From: Ambrosia x helenae
Lineage: Eukaryota; Streptophyta; Magnoliopsida; Asterales; Asteraceae
Direction: 5' to 3'
DNA length: 64,000 nt
NCBI GenBank assembly: GCA_030844895.1
Contig: CM061224.1
Location: forward strand, 79,340,127 to 79,404,126
A program made the translations under genes and the position numbers. The stretch's first letter is position 1, and every line of letters begins with the position of its first letter. Under the pieces are notes generated by a model. That model was given only the letters and a program-made list of their open reading frames with translations. It searched no databases and was not told where the DNA came from. Below are positions 10,911-22,189 of this stretch, in pieces.

Positions 10911-11500
10911 ATGTTGGGGGATAGTTGTGACAAGGCATCCAACATTCGTCACTCCGTGGTTCGTTACATTCATCGTTGCATTGCCTATTCCCTCACGACA
11001 CGGTGCAATTGTAACGAGCGGGTGACGAAGACGGACCTAATGTACATGTACTGCATACTTACCGGCACGCCGATTGCCCTGCATCGGTGCATGACCGAGT
11101 ACTTTGCCTCCTTTCCCACTAAGCAGTTTTGGGGAGCCATCGCATGCGGCGGGATGATCAGCAGGATCGCCAAGCGGTGTAATGCCAAGCTATTCTGTTA
11201 CGTGAACCGGAATCAGTTTCCGCCACTACAGCCGAGGTACTACTACTACTACTACCACTACTACCACTACTACCACTACTATTACATTTATTATTATTAT
11301 TACTATTACTATTACTATGGCCCAGGACACTAAGATGCGTCAGTGACGTGAGTGGCAGGACAAGGCGATGCGCTGGATGTTTGCTGGCCAGTAGGATATC
11401 TTTCGCGACCTGGGCATCCAGCCTCGTGACGCACCGATTATATGGCCCAGCACGCAGCAGACTCACACTCAAATTGCTCTCCAAATTAATCAGACTTTAC
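10911..11500 (+). pseudogene. Fragment of a plant retroelement ORF1-like protein
   Basis: From ATG 10911 the frame gives a compact, Cys-rich stretch including RVTKTDLMYMYCILTGTPI and FWGAIACGGMISRIAKR. I recall this pattern (TKTDLLYMWCI, then GTPxNLP, then CGGMxxTRLA) from the putative plant transposon ORF1 proteins common in large plant genomes. At about 11238 the frame enters a TAC microsatellite. Beyond it the pieces REWQDKAMRWMFAGQ and FRDLGIQPRDAPIIWP continue the family's pattern past a stop. GC content is higher than in its surroundings. It is a broken fragment lying between two microsatellites. Family call from memory. Confidence 0.45.
11238..11319. repeat. TAC/TAT trinucleotide microsatellite
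   Basis: About 27 TAC, CAC or TAT triplets lie inside the ORF1-like fragment, where they would read as a Tyr/His run. Confidence 0.95.
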
Positions 11501-11672
11501 CTACGGCCCGTAGAGGCCTCTACGGGCCGTAGAGGGGATTCCAATCATTGGTAGTCAGGACTGAACCTCGTACCTCGTTTTCATGTTTGTCTGCGGGCCG
11601 TAGAGACGTCTACAACCCGTAGATTTGTCAAAATTTATCCCTACGGCCCGTAGATGCCTCTACGGGCCGTAT
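11501..11672. repeat. Three 32-bp palindromes
   Basis: 11501-11532 is a perfect palindrome: CTACGGCCCGTAGAGG and its exact complement CCTCTACGGGCCGTAG. Related imperfect copies lie at 11591-11622 and 11641-11672. Each half is itself built of the smaller inverted repeat CTACGG-CCGTAG. There is no link to a coding region. Confidence 0.9.
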
Positions 11673-13130
11673 AGGGTTGTGTGGATAACCTACAACCTTG
11701 TGTGAATAAACTTACATCAACAGACAACTACAACGCTAAGAGCCTTGTTATTTACACAAGAACAAAAATTAGGTTTGCACAAACATGGAATTTGAAATCG
11801 ATGGCGTTCTAGATGATATCACGTACCATGGAATCTGAAATCGATGACGTTATGAACAACACGCTGTCGGATAAAAGGGATTTGAGATTGCAAGTTAAAT
11901 AACGATTTTACCATGATAAAATACGAGTTTTACACTATTGAAAATGTATACAAACATCGCCTTTAGTTCACTACGTACATACACCGGGTAAAACATTAGC
12001 GATGTAATAGAGACTACTTATTTATCATCTTAGACGTCTGTACATGGTTAACATATAAGTTGTATAAACATAAATCGATAAACACAAGTACTTATGCCTC
12101 TTCAGCTTTGACTCGCAAAGTTGACGTTTCATCTTCTTTCAATGACTGAACAACAACGATTGATAGCTAATGTTGGTTAGCTATTAAGACGATCTATCGG
12201 TATGCCGAATTAGGGTGTATCAGATATTACAAACTACACATAAAAAAAAAAAAAAAAAAAAAAAAACCCTCTTAAGAACAATAACCGAAACTAACACAAT
12301 CCTTAAATCTATAAATAACAAGTCAAAAATATGAGTACGTGACCAAGAACAATGCAAAGGTTTCACGTTTTCAACTAGCCAGCCAATTGGTTGGTAAAAT
12401 AAGTTTTAGTATGAATTTCAAGAGCCCCACCATTGAGGTGGGGTGACATGGGAAATGATGGATAGAGTTTAGCCTTCTTGAGGTGTCAGGTTTGATCCTT
12501 TATCTCACTAGGTTTTACTGATTCTTCAGTGTCATGCCTTTGGGCGGGTGAGGTGTTAGGTTTTCCCCGAAACAGGTGGCTTGGTGGATTCTGGTTACCC
12601 AGCAGCGCTAGCTATGGTTGGTCACCTAAGACGTGCCTTCACCCTAGAGCGTAAGGGTGCTTTTGTAACCAATTGATGGATACTCTGTATAAGCGGAACA
12701 TGCATTTGTTGATGGTTAAAAAAAGTATGGTTTTCAACATCCTTCACTATACCACAAAGACAATGGGTTTATGATAAAGATGATTTTCTAACATTGATTT
12801 CAAGGCCAAGTCTATCATAAGATGGACATACGTAAATTTTACATACGTAAATTTTGCATATTTAAATTTTGACCATCAAGGTCAGATACCGGTTTAGTTA
12901 TTCATTTATTTAGAGAAATGATAAAATGAGAATATGATAGAGTTAGAAGAATTAGGGAACCACGTTATAACCACACACTTAATTTAATTAAAAAAGAATG
13001 TGTGGTTGTAAATTAAAGCATAATAAAATATTGAATGTAATATTCCTTTACTTATAAAGTTAACATTGGGGTGCAACCATCGAAAAAAAATTTCAATTTT
13101 TTTTACGGCGGAGTTACCCGTTTTTACATA
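11673..13130. other. No gene; AT-rich DNA with a possible SINE-like segment
   Basis: Poly-A run at 12241-12266. The segment at about 12455-12670 is less AT-rich. It has a box B-like GGTTTGATCC and could be a tRNA-derived SINE or a LINE tail, but no poly-A or target-site duplication supports it. Nothing else recognised. Confidence 0.4.
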
Positions 13131-16042
13131 ATTTTTTTTATATAGAACTTCAAAAATTTTTATTCCCGGACAAAGAAAATTACATCAAGATAACGGGCAG
13201 GCGGGCAACAAGCTGCGCCTCCACCCCTTTCTGAATAGCAAATCCTAATCTACTAAAAACGTAACCCTGCCCACCCGAAGACGGGACACTACTATGAATA
13301 ACCCGTTGGACCCTAGTCAGGAAACGGGTAGCCTCTGGTGCCAATGAGCCAAAGGTATCAAAAGCCAAGGGTATAAATACGTGTTGGTTATCCTCGCAAG
13401 CTTTAGCATGTTTTTGAACCTTCTTTGCCTCTGCTTTCTGCACCGCTTGCCCTGCTACGAAGCCACTATCCACCAACCCAACTAGGGGAGATACACCCGT
13501 CAGGTCAACACAAGCATGCTTCCCCCCGGCCCACCCAAAGACAAGGAGATCTGCTGGTCGTAGGGTGGATCTCCCTTCTGCTGGATCCGAGAGTAAGTTC
13601 ACAGGGGCCTCCTTTTTAGTTGAGATTCCAGCCCGTCTTAAAATGTCCCATAAAATGTCTCAAACCCAATCATGCCGATATTTGAACCCGGGTAACTCCT
13701 TACAATGAACCACATGTTCCCCGTATTCATCCAAGCAGGCCTTACGGCAAATCGGATAGATTTCATCCTTCTGGTACATGGGGATCATCAGACGATATTT
13801 AAGAATGGCCCTGTATTCAATAGCGGACATGCTTTGGCCTAGACCTTCGATCGCGATAACAATCAGGAAATCTTGGGCGTGGGGGCTTTGCAAGCATTCA
13901 ATAACTGCCCTCTGACGGGGGGACAGACCAAAATCTTCACCCAGGCTCTGAGCGATTTTGCCAAAAAGGGTATTCTCCAAAGTTTTCTAAGGCTTTGGGG
14001 GGGTGTCCTTGTTAGAAAAACCGTCAATATCAAAACCTGGGAGATAGTCATTTAGCTTTTCGAGGGCCTGCACGTAGTCCAAGTCTGCGCCGACAACCCC
14101 GCTATTTCATAGGATGTGGTCTTGAAGGTTCCAGGACTGAGCTCGCGATGCCACAAACGTATACATGCCGACATCCTTCGCAGAGAGGAGCCCTAATCCT
14201 CCCATACGCATCGGCAAAGACGCCATCCGCCACTGTAGGTCACAAAAAAAGGCCCCCCACATACCACTATGTCTTCAATGGCTTCCCTTAGACCCTTGTC
14301 AAAACTCGACACCGCTTCATCCATCATGGGGGGTTGGCAGGTCCGTAACCCAAAAAGCAACTTAGCAACCCCCATACAGGACCTGAGCAAGAGCAGTTCA
14401 CTATGGGGATCCCTAAGGCAAGGCAAGACTTTCATAAGTTCAACCGCGCGCGATGCCCTCTGCCTTGCCAATTCGCGGATAAAATAAGAGTCACGGCTAA
14501 CGGCCCCTCCGAAGAGCTTCACCCCCTTTTCTGGCATACCAATCCCACTGGGAAAAAGCTCGTCCCAAAGTTTCACCCCATTACAAAATGGCTAAAACCC
14601 TCTGTTTTCTTAATATTAAGTTGAATCCCCAAGGACGGCTCCTCCAGTCGGATAATGTCTAAGGCTTTAGCAACTTCGGTGGCATCACCAATAATCGTCC
14701 CATCGTCCAGGTACCACGCATGAAATGGGAGTTTACAACTTTTTTGTACCCGGAGTACCATAGGGTGTAAAGCAAGGGCGGAAAGGAGGGGACCTAGAGG
14801 GTCCCCCTACTGAACCCCCGTAGTAGCCCCTATACAATCATTACCAACATACAACCTTGCTGGCTAGGCATATAAGAACTGGACCCATGGATAGATAGAC
14901 GGGCAATGTTGATTGACCTCTCGAAAAAGGGCAGTGCGGTCGATCATATTAAATGCGTTCGAAAAATCCACCGTGAGCATAGCCAAAGACCCGTCCGCAT
15001 GGAAGGAGCTTAAGAACCTATTCGCGCTGTGAACCATCGCCTCTGCCCCCATTGGGAGTTCCTACCCCAAATTGAAAGTCCCCAAAGTACTTAGCCATTT
15101 CCTTCCCAACCTTCCTCATAGCCACTTTAGAAACTAATTTGCGCCAAATGACCCCTACTGCAATAGGCCGAATCCCGTTATCAGGTTTCAATAAAGGGGT
15201 AAGGGGGCGGAAGAAATGAATTCAGCTTGAGCCCTTGGGCACAAACCCCCTAGCCAAAGGTTGACGACTTCAGTAATAGCTGAGAGCAAACCCATGGAAG
15301 TCACTGACCCTTCTTCAGAAGGAGCGTCTAGCAAATGTTGGGCCCTCAGACCGTCCCTCCCACAGGAATACATTTAGGGAAAGATCGGAGACATCCAAGC
15401 ACATAATCCATATCCACAATAAGGGCGGGCATGACGTCAGAGTTGGCGGGCAAGGACGGAGGAGGCATCACCAGATGTTTGTCAATAAGGGCTTTCATGG
15501 TGGATTCCCCAAAAGAAGCAACCCCACTGGAACACAACACCTTGACAACAACTGTGAAGTGACCATCCCTAACTTTTCTTAGGCATTGTTTGACATTGGG
15601 GCTCTCTTCAGAAGGCTCAATCCCCCTCACATCCTGGGCAAAGAAAACACATTCCCCCGCACTATCAAAAAGGGAAGAAACCAAATCTGCAAGTATTTCC
15701 TATTCCCAGATTTCCGCTCCTGTCTAGTGGACGGTTTGACCACCCGCAGGGTACACCTCGGCAATAAATGCAATTTGACCCAACTTTCTACAGACCCTGA
15801 GAGGCCACCACCTTTCGTAAGGCACTTGTCAAAGCTTGGGCGAATGCCAATCGACAGCTCGGGGGAATGCTCTTGACAGTTTGAATAGACAGAGAAAAAA
15901 CCTTTTCATGGAGGGATAAGTCCCCGACAACCCCTCCTGAAAGACCCGGTTCCATATCAACAGTCGCATGATGAGGTTTCTGAATCCGCACAATGAAATC
16001 TTCCACATCCCCTGTATTAACAAAGAAGGAGAAGACATTCAA
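13131..16042 (-). pseudogene. Non-LTR retrotransposon (LINE): RT, zinc finger, restriction-like endonuclease
   Basis: Read from 16042 downward. The N-terminal part (to about 15690) includes VKLHLLPRCTLRV and RQERKSGNRK. The reverse transcriptase follows: CGRDGLRAQHLLDA near 15365, LLKPDNGIRPIAVGVIWRKL near 15190-15130, motif A LTVDFSNAFNMID (Asp codon 14968-14966) and the catalytic YLDDG (14713-14699). Next comes a Cys/His cluster, CRKACLDEYGEHVVHC (13749-13702). Then a C-terminal domain has RPAD (Asp 13551-13549) and CVDLT (Asp 13506-13504), spaced like the PD..D centre of R2-type restriction-like endonucleases. The stretch 13980-13180 is one frame with a single TGA at 13662-13660. Upstream pieces need several frameshifts. 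It ends after VARLPVILM with a short tail and an A-rich end near 13131-13142, as expected of a LINE 3' end. It is dead but long (~2.9 kb). Confidence 0.82.
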
Positions 16043-16862
16043 CTCAAGCTTGTTTTCATTTAAACCTATTCCTATTTATTTATTTATTTACTTATTTATT
16101 CTACGTTATGAATAACACATCATTTTCCATCATATTCAATCAACCCTAGTTTTTTTTTTCTTCAGTTGACCCTATTAATTTTATGAAAAAAAAATCTAAC
16201 ATCGATGATTTCATGAAAAAATTGAATAAAACTTATAACTCAATTTAAAAGAAAAAAAAAATTGGTTAATATGTTGGTAGTTTATTTCAGTTAAAAATGA
16301 GTTGGCTAAATATATATGAGTTCATTAAAAAATGTCTCGGTGTGTAGTTGGTGTTTTTAGTTGTTTTTATCTGCTTGGTGATATATCCTTTTTTTTTAAT
16401 AGCAAAGCTTTTATAACACAAACAAATGGCCCAAACTATCAAGAAGCTCAGAAGGGACCTACAAAGCAGAAAGCAGAAAAAGACAACATCTTATCACTGC
16501 GAATGGTCCAAACCTCAAACTTACATCAACAGACAACTACAAAGCTAAAGGCATTAGTGAAGATAATTTTCAAGGTTGAGTCGGACCAGCATCTCCAATC
16601 CTTAAATGCAATCATGTTTCGAATTCAAATCCAGAGAAACATCCTATCTTTAAATGTCAGTTTTAGATATTGTGCTAGCCTTATTATTAAAAATCTTATC
16701 ATTGCGAATGGTCCAAATCTCCAAATCTTGTTTGAGCTCCACTATTTTGCATATTGAATTATCGAATTGAAGAACACTTGTATTTAGACACACAACATTA
16801 ATCCACTTGAAAACTTCACCCTAAACCATAGCAGCGAACAAACAACTAGCCAACAAGTGATC
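16043..16862. other. No gene seen
   Basis: AT-rich, with an ATTT-type repeat (16070-16100) and poly-A/T runs. An open frame at 16332-16757 has no recognisable domain and biased composition. I do not call it a gene. Confidence 0.5.
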
Positions 16863-17106
16863 TGTTAGGATCGGAGAATGCACACACGCACACAAACACA
16901 AGTATTTACGTGGTTCGGTCTAAGCTGATCTACGTCCACGGAGGCAACTGGAGTATTCTTATTATTGAGTTATTCAAAGATTACAAGTATTAGAGATATA
17001 TTTATATAGGCACTAATTAGGTTAAACTCGATGCTAAACTTAATCACCAAGTAAATCATACTGGGTCGGGCCTATATGTGGGCTGAAGAAGACAACATCT
17101 CCAACA
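16863..17106 (-). repeat. 3' LTR of the Copia remnant
   Basis: On the minus strand TGTTGGAGATG to CCGATCCTAACA, 244 bp. It matches 21855-22097 closely. Confidence 0.85.
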
Positions 17107-17119
17107 ATCTCCCACTTGG
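17107..17119 (-). other. Polypurine tract of the Copia remnant
   Basis: CCAAGTGGGAGAT on the minus strand, directly before the 3' LTR. Confidence 0.8.
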
Positions 17120-17542
17120 TGTCTTCGAAAAACAAACTGCACCATCTCTTCTGTACTTTTTGTAAATAAGATCTCTCCTCTGATATTCAATGCGCCTCTA
17201 GTTACCCCGATCTCCTCAACACTATTCCTAGAGATCAACTGAAGCTCCCCCGAGCTTTAATTCATCAGTCATGGTTGTGTCTACCACTGACCCATTCTTT
17301 GTCTCTACCGGCTCCCACTGACACAAACTGTCAGATCCTGAAACACCCTGAGAATAAACACTTTCCATATTCAGCAAATAATCCATTGGAGAGATTTTAC
17401 CAGCTGGAATACTGGTTCTCCTGACCCAATGTCATCTATGAATTCCGACTGAAACACAACCAGTGCTCCCACTGCCACGGAAACCTCTTACTGGTCCACC
17501 TAAACCTTTCCTCACTCGTTCATCCCGAATCTGACATGTGAC

Positions 17543-17976
17543 TCAAGGTTTCTCACTTGCAAAGACAACGTTCTTCTGCCCACGAGATTCTATGAACCCA
17601 ACTTTGTTTCTTTTCTGAACTAGGATGGTCACTCCTTCAGATGGTAAACTGACCATGTAAAGCGAACCTCGTTTTCTTCCTCGAGCTATGACAAGATTTC
17701 CCTTAACAACTTTCCACTGCCCATTTCCGAACTTAACCTCATTCCCCTGATCATCCAACTGCCGGATAGAAATTAATCTCTTCTTCAAACTGGGAATGAC
17801 CATGAAATCTTTCAACTCCATGAACCGGCTGAAATCTTCAAATCTAATTCACCCATGCTCGTTACATCAAGAACCTCATCGTTCGCCACTCTTACCTTAG
17901 CAAAGTCACCTTTCTTCAAATTCTGCAACGCATCACTGTTGTGGGTCGCGTGAAATGAAGCACAAGAATCCATGAC
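17543..17976 (-). pseudogene. Copia protease / gag-pre-integrase fragment
   Basis: Minus strand. The aspartic protease start reads MDSCASFHATHNSDALQNL (from 17973). The usual active-site triplet DSG is DSC here, a change expected to harm catalysis. It continues with KKGDFAKVRVANDEVLDVT. After a stop and frame change near 17822 comes the gag-pre-integrase part (VIPSLKKRLISIRQLDDQGNEVKFGNGQWKVVKGNLVIARG). The frame is lost after 17543, and sequence down to the PPT (17120-17542) contains only scrambled pol/leader remnants. Compared with complete Copia pol, more than 800 codons are absent. Confidence 0.75.
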
Positions 17977-19051
17977 CCAAGAGTCTCACTGCCTTCCAAA
18001 GAGTCCCAATGCATCAAACCCAGACACATTTCCAGAAGCAGAATTTCATATATATGACATCGACTCTAACAAATGTCCACACTTCCATGCAACCCCAACA
18101 AGTCAACTATGCCAAGCTCCCACTGTCCTCGTTATCCCAACTAGGTAACAAGTAAACGGTTATAACAACAGTAGAGCTTTCATGAAATCAAGTGGTACCA
18201 AGGGTTTGATGACCGTACGCACAATTAGTTAACACAAACCCTAACAGAAAGATCATCCAACTAGTAGTAGTTCACATGAATTGCCATTAACCATTTTTTT
18301 CACTTATGTCGTCACGAGCACCCTCGCTAGTTCCATTATCCCCAGGGTTTACCAGTAAAAGAAAAAAAAGCTACCAACTTGCCTATACTGTTTTCTTTCA
18401 CCCCGCGAAACGAACCAAATCCAAAGCCACCTGCTCAATTTCCTTATATTCATTTTTTTTCTACAACCTAGTTAAACGTTACACCCCGGTTAACCAACTA
18501 AAATCCGTACCATTAAACCTATCAATTTTGCACCTTTCGTCTTTTGCCATGATAACACAATAACACGACTAAAGAAACCTAACCGAAAAAACAAATAAAT
18601 ACTTAAACAAAATGAAAAAGATAACACTTGATTAATAATCACTTGTCTATGGTCTTGTTTCTTTGGTTTTCAAAACGGCTCTCTAAAACACGTTGGTTAA
18701 ATTGATCCCCACCCCCCCCCCCCAAAAAAAAAAAAAACACCACTTCTTAAACCAAGAAAATTACCTTTGTAACTACATATTATTTCTTTGGAAAATCTGC
18801 CAAAAAGAAAAGAAACGTATGGTCAATCTTTTCCACTTCAAATAAACAAACAACCAAACCTCATGTATCACCCAAAACAAGAACCACAAAAAAACAAATC
18901 CAAAACCCCAACACTGGTTCGGTTTCAATCAGTTAGGATTGTTGATCGGAACCCTAAATAGGGTGGAGTAGCAGTGGCTTAGGGTGGTTACGGGTTATGA
19001 TTGGTTAGAGTCGGGTGATGGGTTAAAGTGGTGACGCGCGACGGCGCAAGG
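17977..19051. other. Remaining internal sequence of the Copia remnant; no gene
   Basis: No recognisable domain. It includes a C-run followed by an A-run (18706-18737). Upstream gag sequence, expected here on the minus strand, is not identifiable. Confidence 0.45.
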
Positions 19052-19410
19052 TGTAACATCACGTGTTTGTCCACAAAATTATTATTATTTTTTTTAAATA
19101 ACATATTTTAACCTCCTTATATTTTTTAATAATAATAATAGTAATAATAATAATAATAATAAGGTGTATATGTATAATAATAAAAATATATTAAGGTTTA
19201 GTTTTTATAAAAAACAAAAATTAACTTATGTGATACTTAAACAAAACAAAATAAAACTAAACCCAAGATTTATAACCCAACAACCTACCACATCCAAGCC
19301 CCCTTCTTAATCTGGTCCAACAAAACTAACCCACTAACCAGGGCCCAGACCCGAGCCCAACCCAAGCAGCCCATTCCTTCTCCTTCCATCCAAAAAAAAG
19401 AGTGGCAGTT

Positions 19411-19480
19411 GATGCTGGCCGGACTCGAACCCGAGTCAGGAGCCTGGTGCACATCAACACAAACCACCGGACCATAGGTG
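19411..19480 (-). repeat. tRNA-like module, antisense to its LTR
   Basis: On the minus strand: box A-like GGTCCGGTGGTTTGTG and box B GGGTTCGAGTCC (19432-19421). It resembles the module at 9494-9566 (both share GTGGTTTGTGT and GACTCGGGTTCGA). Both are antisense to their LTR and near its start. Confidence 0.55.
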
Positions 19481-19742
19481 TCTTTGTGTTAGGATTTAGA
19501 AACGCTAAGCCCTTAAACACACACAAATAAGGCCAACCCATCTTGGACTTTCCCTGCTGACAATACAACGACACAGACATCATTGTTAACTACATCAATT
19601 AGGCTGTTTATGGCAACCATACCTTGATTGAATCTTCATAAATGACCAACAATCATCAAACGCGTATAATCAATGCATTAATTCGTGTAAATAGCCTATA
19701 ATCAAGCCATTTCAATCGGATTTTGACTATACACGAGCTAAT

Positions 19743-19750
19743 TATATAAA
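19743..19750 (+). promoter_or_regulatory. TATA box in solo LTR
   Basis: TATATAAA lies between the antisense and sense tRNA-like modules, the same order as in the LTR at 6376. Confidence 0.4.
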
Positions 19751-20113
19751 CCTTCCAATTTTGTGATCGTACTATAAATTGAACCCAACTTAGTCCTCAT
19801 ATGATGCCGATAACCAGACCCTCACAATCATAAAACACCCTCGAGCCCTCAATCGAACACCATTGTAATAATTTGACTTTTTGTTTGACTACACTTCTGG
19901 GCAGCTTTGCATCTCATAAGTCATCATTGATTCCTGATTTTTGTTTGTTTGATGTTCACGAATCATAGCCCCAAGTTTGATTATAATAGCGTAATCAGAT
20001 TCGAGCTAATTAGATTTGTTATAAGTCTAGGGTTTCTTGTTTTTGATTTGGGGAAGATGAAGTCACCATATTAATATTTAAAAACGTTTGGAAATGAAAA
20101 TAACACAAAAATG

Positions 20114-20190
20114 GATGCAGATCAGTTGGTGGTATGAGTGAGCGTTTGAAATTCAGTTCGGGTATGATACCGAGTTCGATTCCCAGCATC
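20114..20190 (+). repeat. tRNA-like module (sense) in solo LTR
   Basis: 77 bases, tRNA size. The ends GATGC and GCATC pair as an acceptor stem. Box A-like AGATCAGTTGGTGG is followed by box B GAGTTCGATTCC (20172-20183). A T-rich stretch follows directly. The middle part forms no clear anticodon arm, so this is a tRNA-derived relic or mimic, not a tRNA gene. Confidence 0.55.
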
Positions 20191-21839
20191 ATCAAACTTT
20201 TTATTTTTCTTCTTTTCTAAACTCTTTTACTTTTATATATTTTTGTATTATTTTAAAATGATTTTAAAATACCAAATCTAAGTTATAAATTCTACAAAAT
20301 TTATATTATGTTATATAGATAGTAAACTTTATAATACAATTTTTGGTTTTTCAAAAATCATTTATTTAATATATATTATAAAGATTACAGGTTTATTCAA
20401 TTATAATTTTAAAATTTTATAAAAATATCTAAACGACTTTATAAAATCCCAAAAAACTTATTTTAAACTTGTAGATAAATAAGTATTTCAGAAATAAATT
20501 TATTCCAGAAAAAAAAAACCGTTTATTTACTATTTCTAATTAATTTTTATTATTTTAATCATAAATAAATCATAATAAATTCATTTTTTAATATTTATAT
20601 ACCAAAATTTTACATAAATTAGTTTTGTTCATTTAGAACAGAAATATAAATTGTAATTTGAAATTTCTCTACTTTTAATATTTTTAGATATTAAAATTAT
20701 ATTTTGACAAATAGAAATAAATATACTAAATACTCAATTTTTGAGAAAATAATTTTATAAAAATTATTTTCATATCTACAACATTATAATACAACCATCT
20801 TTAATCAAAATTTTATAAAAAGTCTTTTATTTATTTATTTTTCTAATTTCTTTTATTTATTAATTCATTGAAAATTTATCTAAATCAACGATTAATCAAT
20901 TGTCAACCCCCAAATCAGAAACCCTAGAATACCATTAGACTAGAAAACTTAGACTTATTTAATTATCTTGAACTTAGGGTATACTTGGAATCGTTGTGCC
21001 ACATTTGTTCAATATCAAGGGATTTAATACTATCATTAAGGTGAGTTTACATAGCCCCCTTTTCTGTTTTACATTTTGGGGTGAAACATGTTTAAATATT
21101 TTATACTCTATCATTTACTCATTCTTACATTGTTGAAACTTGTGATTCAATTACACTATCATTTACTCATTCTATCATTTGACTGTAACAAAAAGACACA
21201 GTACAATCATTAACATTGATCAAGCCGCCTGTTTAGATTATAGCGCTATAGGTCTGACAAACCCATCCCCCCGCATAAATTCAGGGATGATTGATAACAG
21301 TTACACTTTTACTAACTTGCGAGACAGGTCTCAGTCGACACAAGGTTTGATTGTACAAAAGACGCATTGTTACATGTCGGACTCATATTCTATCATTACT
21401 CATTATTATACTTCAACTATGATTGTTATACAACATATTGTTTTCAACTCTATGCAAAACCTATGTATTCTCACCAACTATTTATAGTTGACCCCCCATC
21501 TTTCCAACTCAACATGTTTCAGGTTTTACTTGCTATTGGAAGTTGTACAAGTCTTGGATCACATAGGAGCTTTGGACCTAGTTTATGTATATCAAGCTTA
21601 TGTAAATACTAAATTGTATAACAAATTGTAAATTGTTTAGTAATATTCAACTTCCATTTAGTACCATGAGTTATTGAACAATCGTCACTACGTGACACCT
21701 CGATGTTTCCGCCATCGGTTGGGGTGTTACACAAGGTGGTGGCTGTGATAGTGTTAAGAGGTATGTATTCTTCCTTCTCTTACGTTGCCCTGTGCCGACC
21801 CAACACACCGGCCGGCGGAGGCGATCATCTTGGGACCTA

Positions 21840-21852
21840 GGCTCTAATACCA
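21840..21852 (-). other. Primer binding site of the Copia remnant
   Basis: TGGTATTAGAGCC on the minus strand, just inside the 5' LTR. Initiator tRNA-Met type. Confidence 0.85.
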
Positions 21853-21854
21853 GT

Positions 21855-22097
21855 TTTTAGGATCAGAAAACATATGCACGCACACGAACACAAGTATTTA
21901 CGTGGTTTGGTCTTAGCTGACCTATGTCCACGGGGGAAACTAGGGTATTCTTATTATTGAGTGATACAAGTAGAAGATTTATTTATACTGGACCGGGCTA
22001 AACTTAATTAGGTTAAACCCTATGCTAAACTTAATCACTAAGTAAATCATACTGGACCGAGCCTATATGTGGGCTGAAGAAGACAACAACTCCAACA
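21855..22097 (-). repeat. 5' LTR of the Copia remnant
   Basis: Partner of 16863-17106. On the minus strand it starts TGTTGGAGTTG. A small deletion and point changes distinguish the two, so the element is not recent. Confidence 0.85.
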
Positions 22098-22189
22098 TTA
22101 TCGAAGTGTTCGACGTCCATGTAGCATAACGGGCGGGAGTAATCAGTCAAAGTCATACCCCTACGAATTGAAGTACGACCTTTTTGGTC

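Larger units (their letters stand above)
19052..21731 (+). mobile_element. Solo LTR, 2.68 kb, perfect TSD
   Basis: It starts TGTAACATCACG, ends GGGGTGTTACA and is flanked by CAAGG on both sides (19047-19051 and 21732-21736), so its borders are certain. The last ~70 bases match the other LTRs of the family (gatgtttccgccatcggttg). In order it contains an antisense tRNA-like module (19411-19480), a TATA box (19743), a sense tRNA-like module (20114-20190) and a long AT-rich part. It lies in the Copia remnant, which is therefore older. No internal region remains. Confidence 0.92.
16863..22097 (-). mobile_element. Copia retrotransposon remnant with short LTRs
   Basis: It lies on the minus strand with LTRs of 244 and 243 bp (16863-17106 and 21855-22097). 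The PPT complement abuts the left LTR and an initiator-Met PBS abuts the right one. Flanks TGATC (16858-16862) and TTATC (22098-22102) fit a 5-bp duplication with one change. Internally only protease and gag-pre-integrase remnants remain near 17543-17976. Integrase, RT and RNase H are missing, so a large internal deletion preceded or followed insertion of the solo LTR at 19052-21731. Confidence 0.82.

Noticed and set aside
10509..10973. Open frames through the microsatellite on both strands
   Set aside because: They encode only Ser, His, Tyr, Ile, Asn or Asp runs caused by trinucleotide repeats.
12455..12670. SINE
   Set aside because: Only a box B-like word. No clear box A, tail or duplication, so it is noted as possible but not called.
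16332..16757. 141-codon open frame
   Set aside because: Biased composition, no domain, no neighbours that support it.
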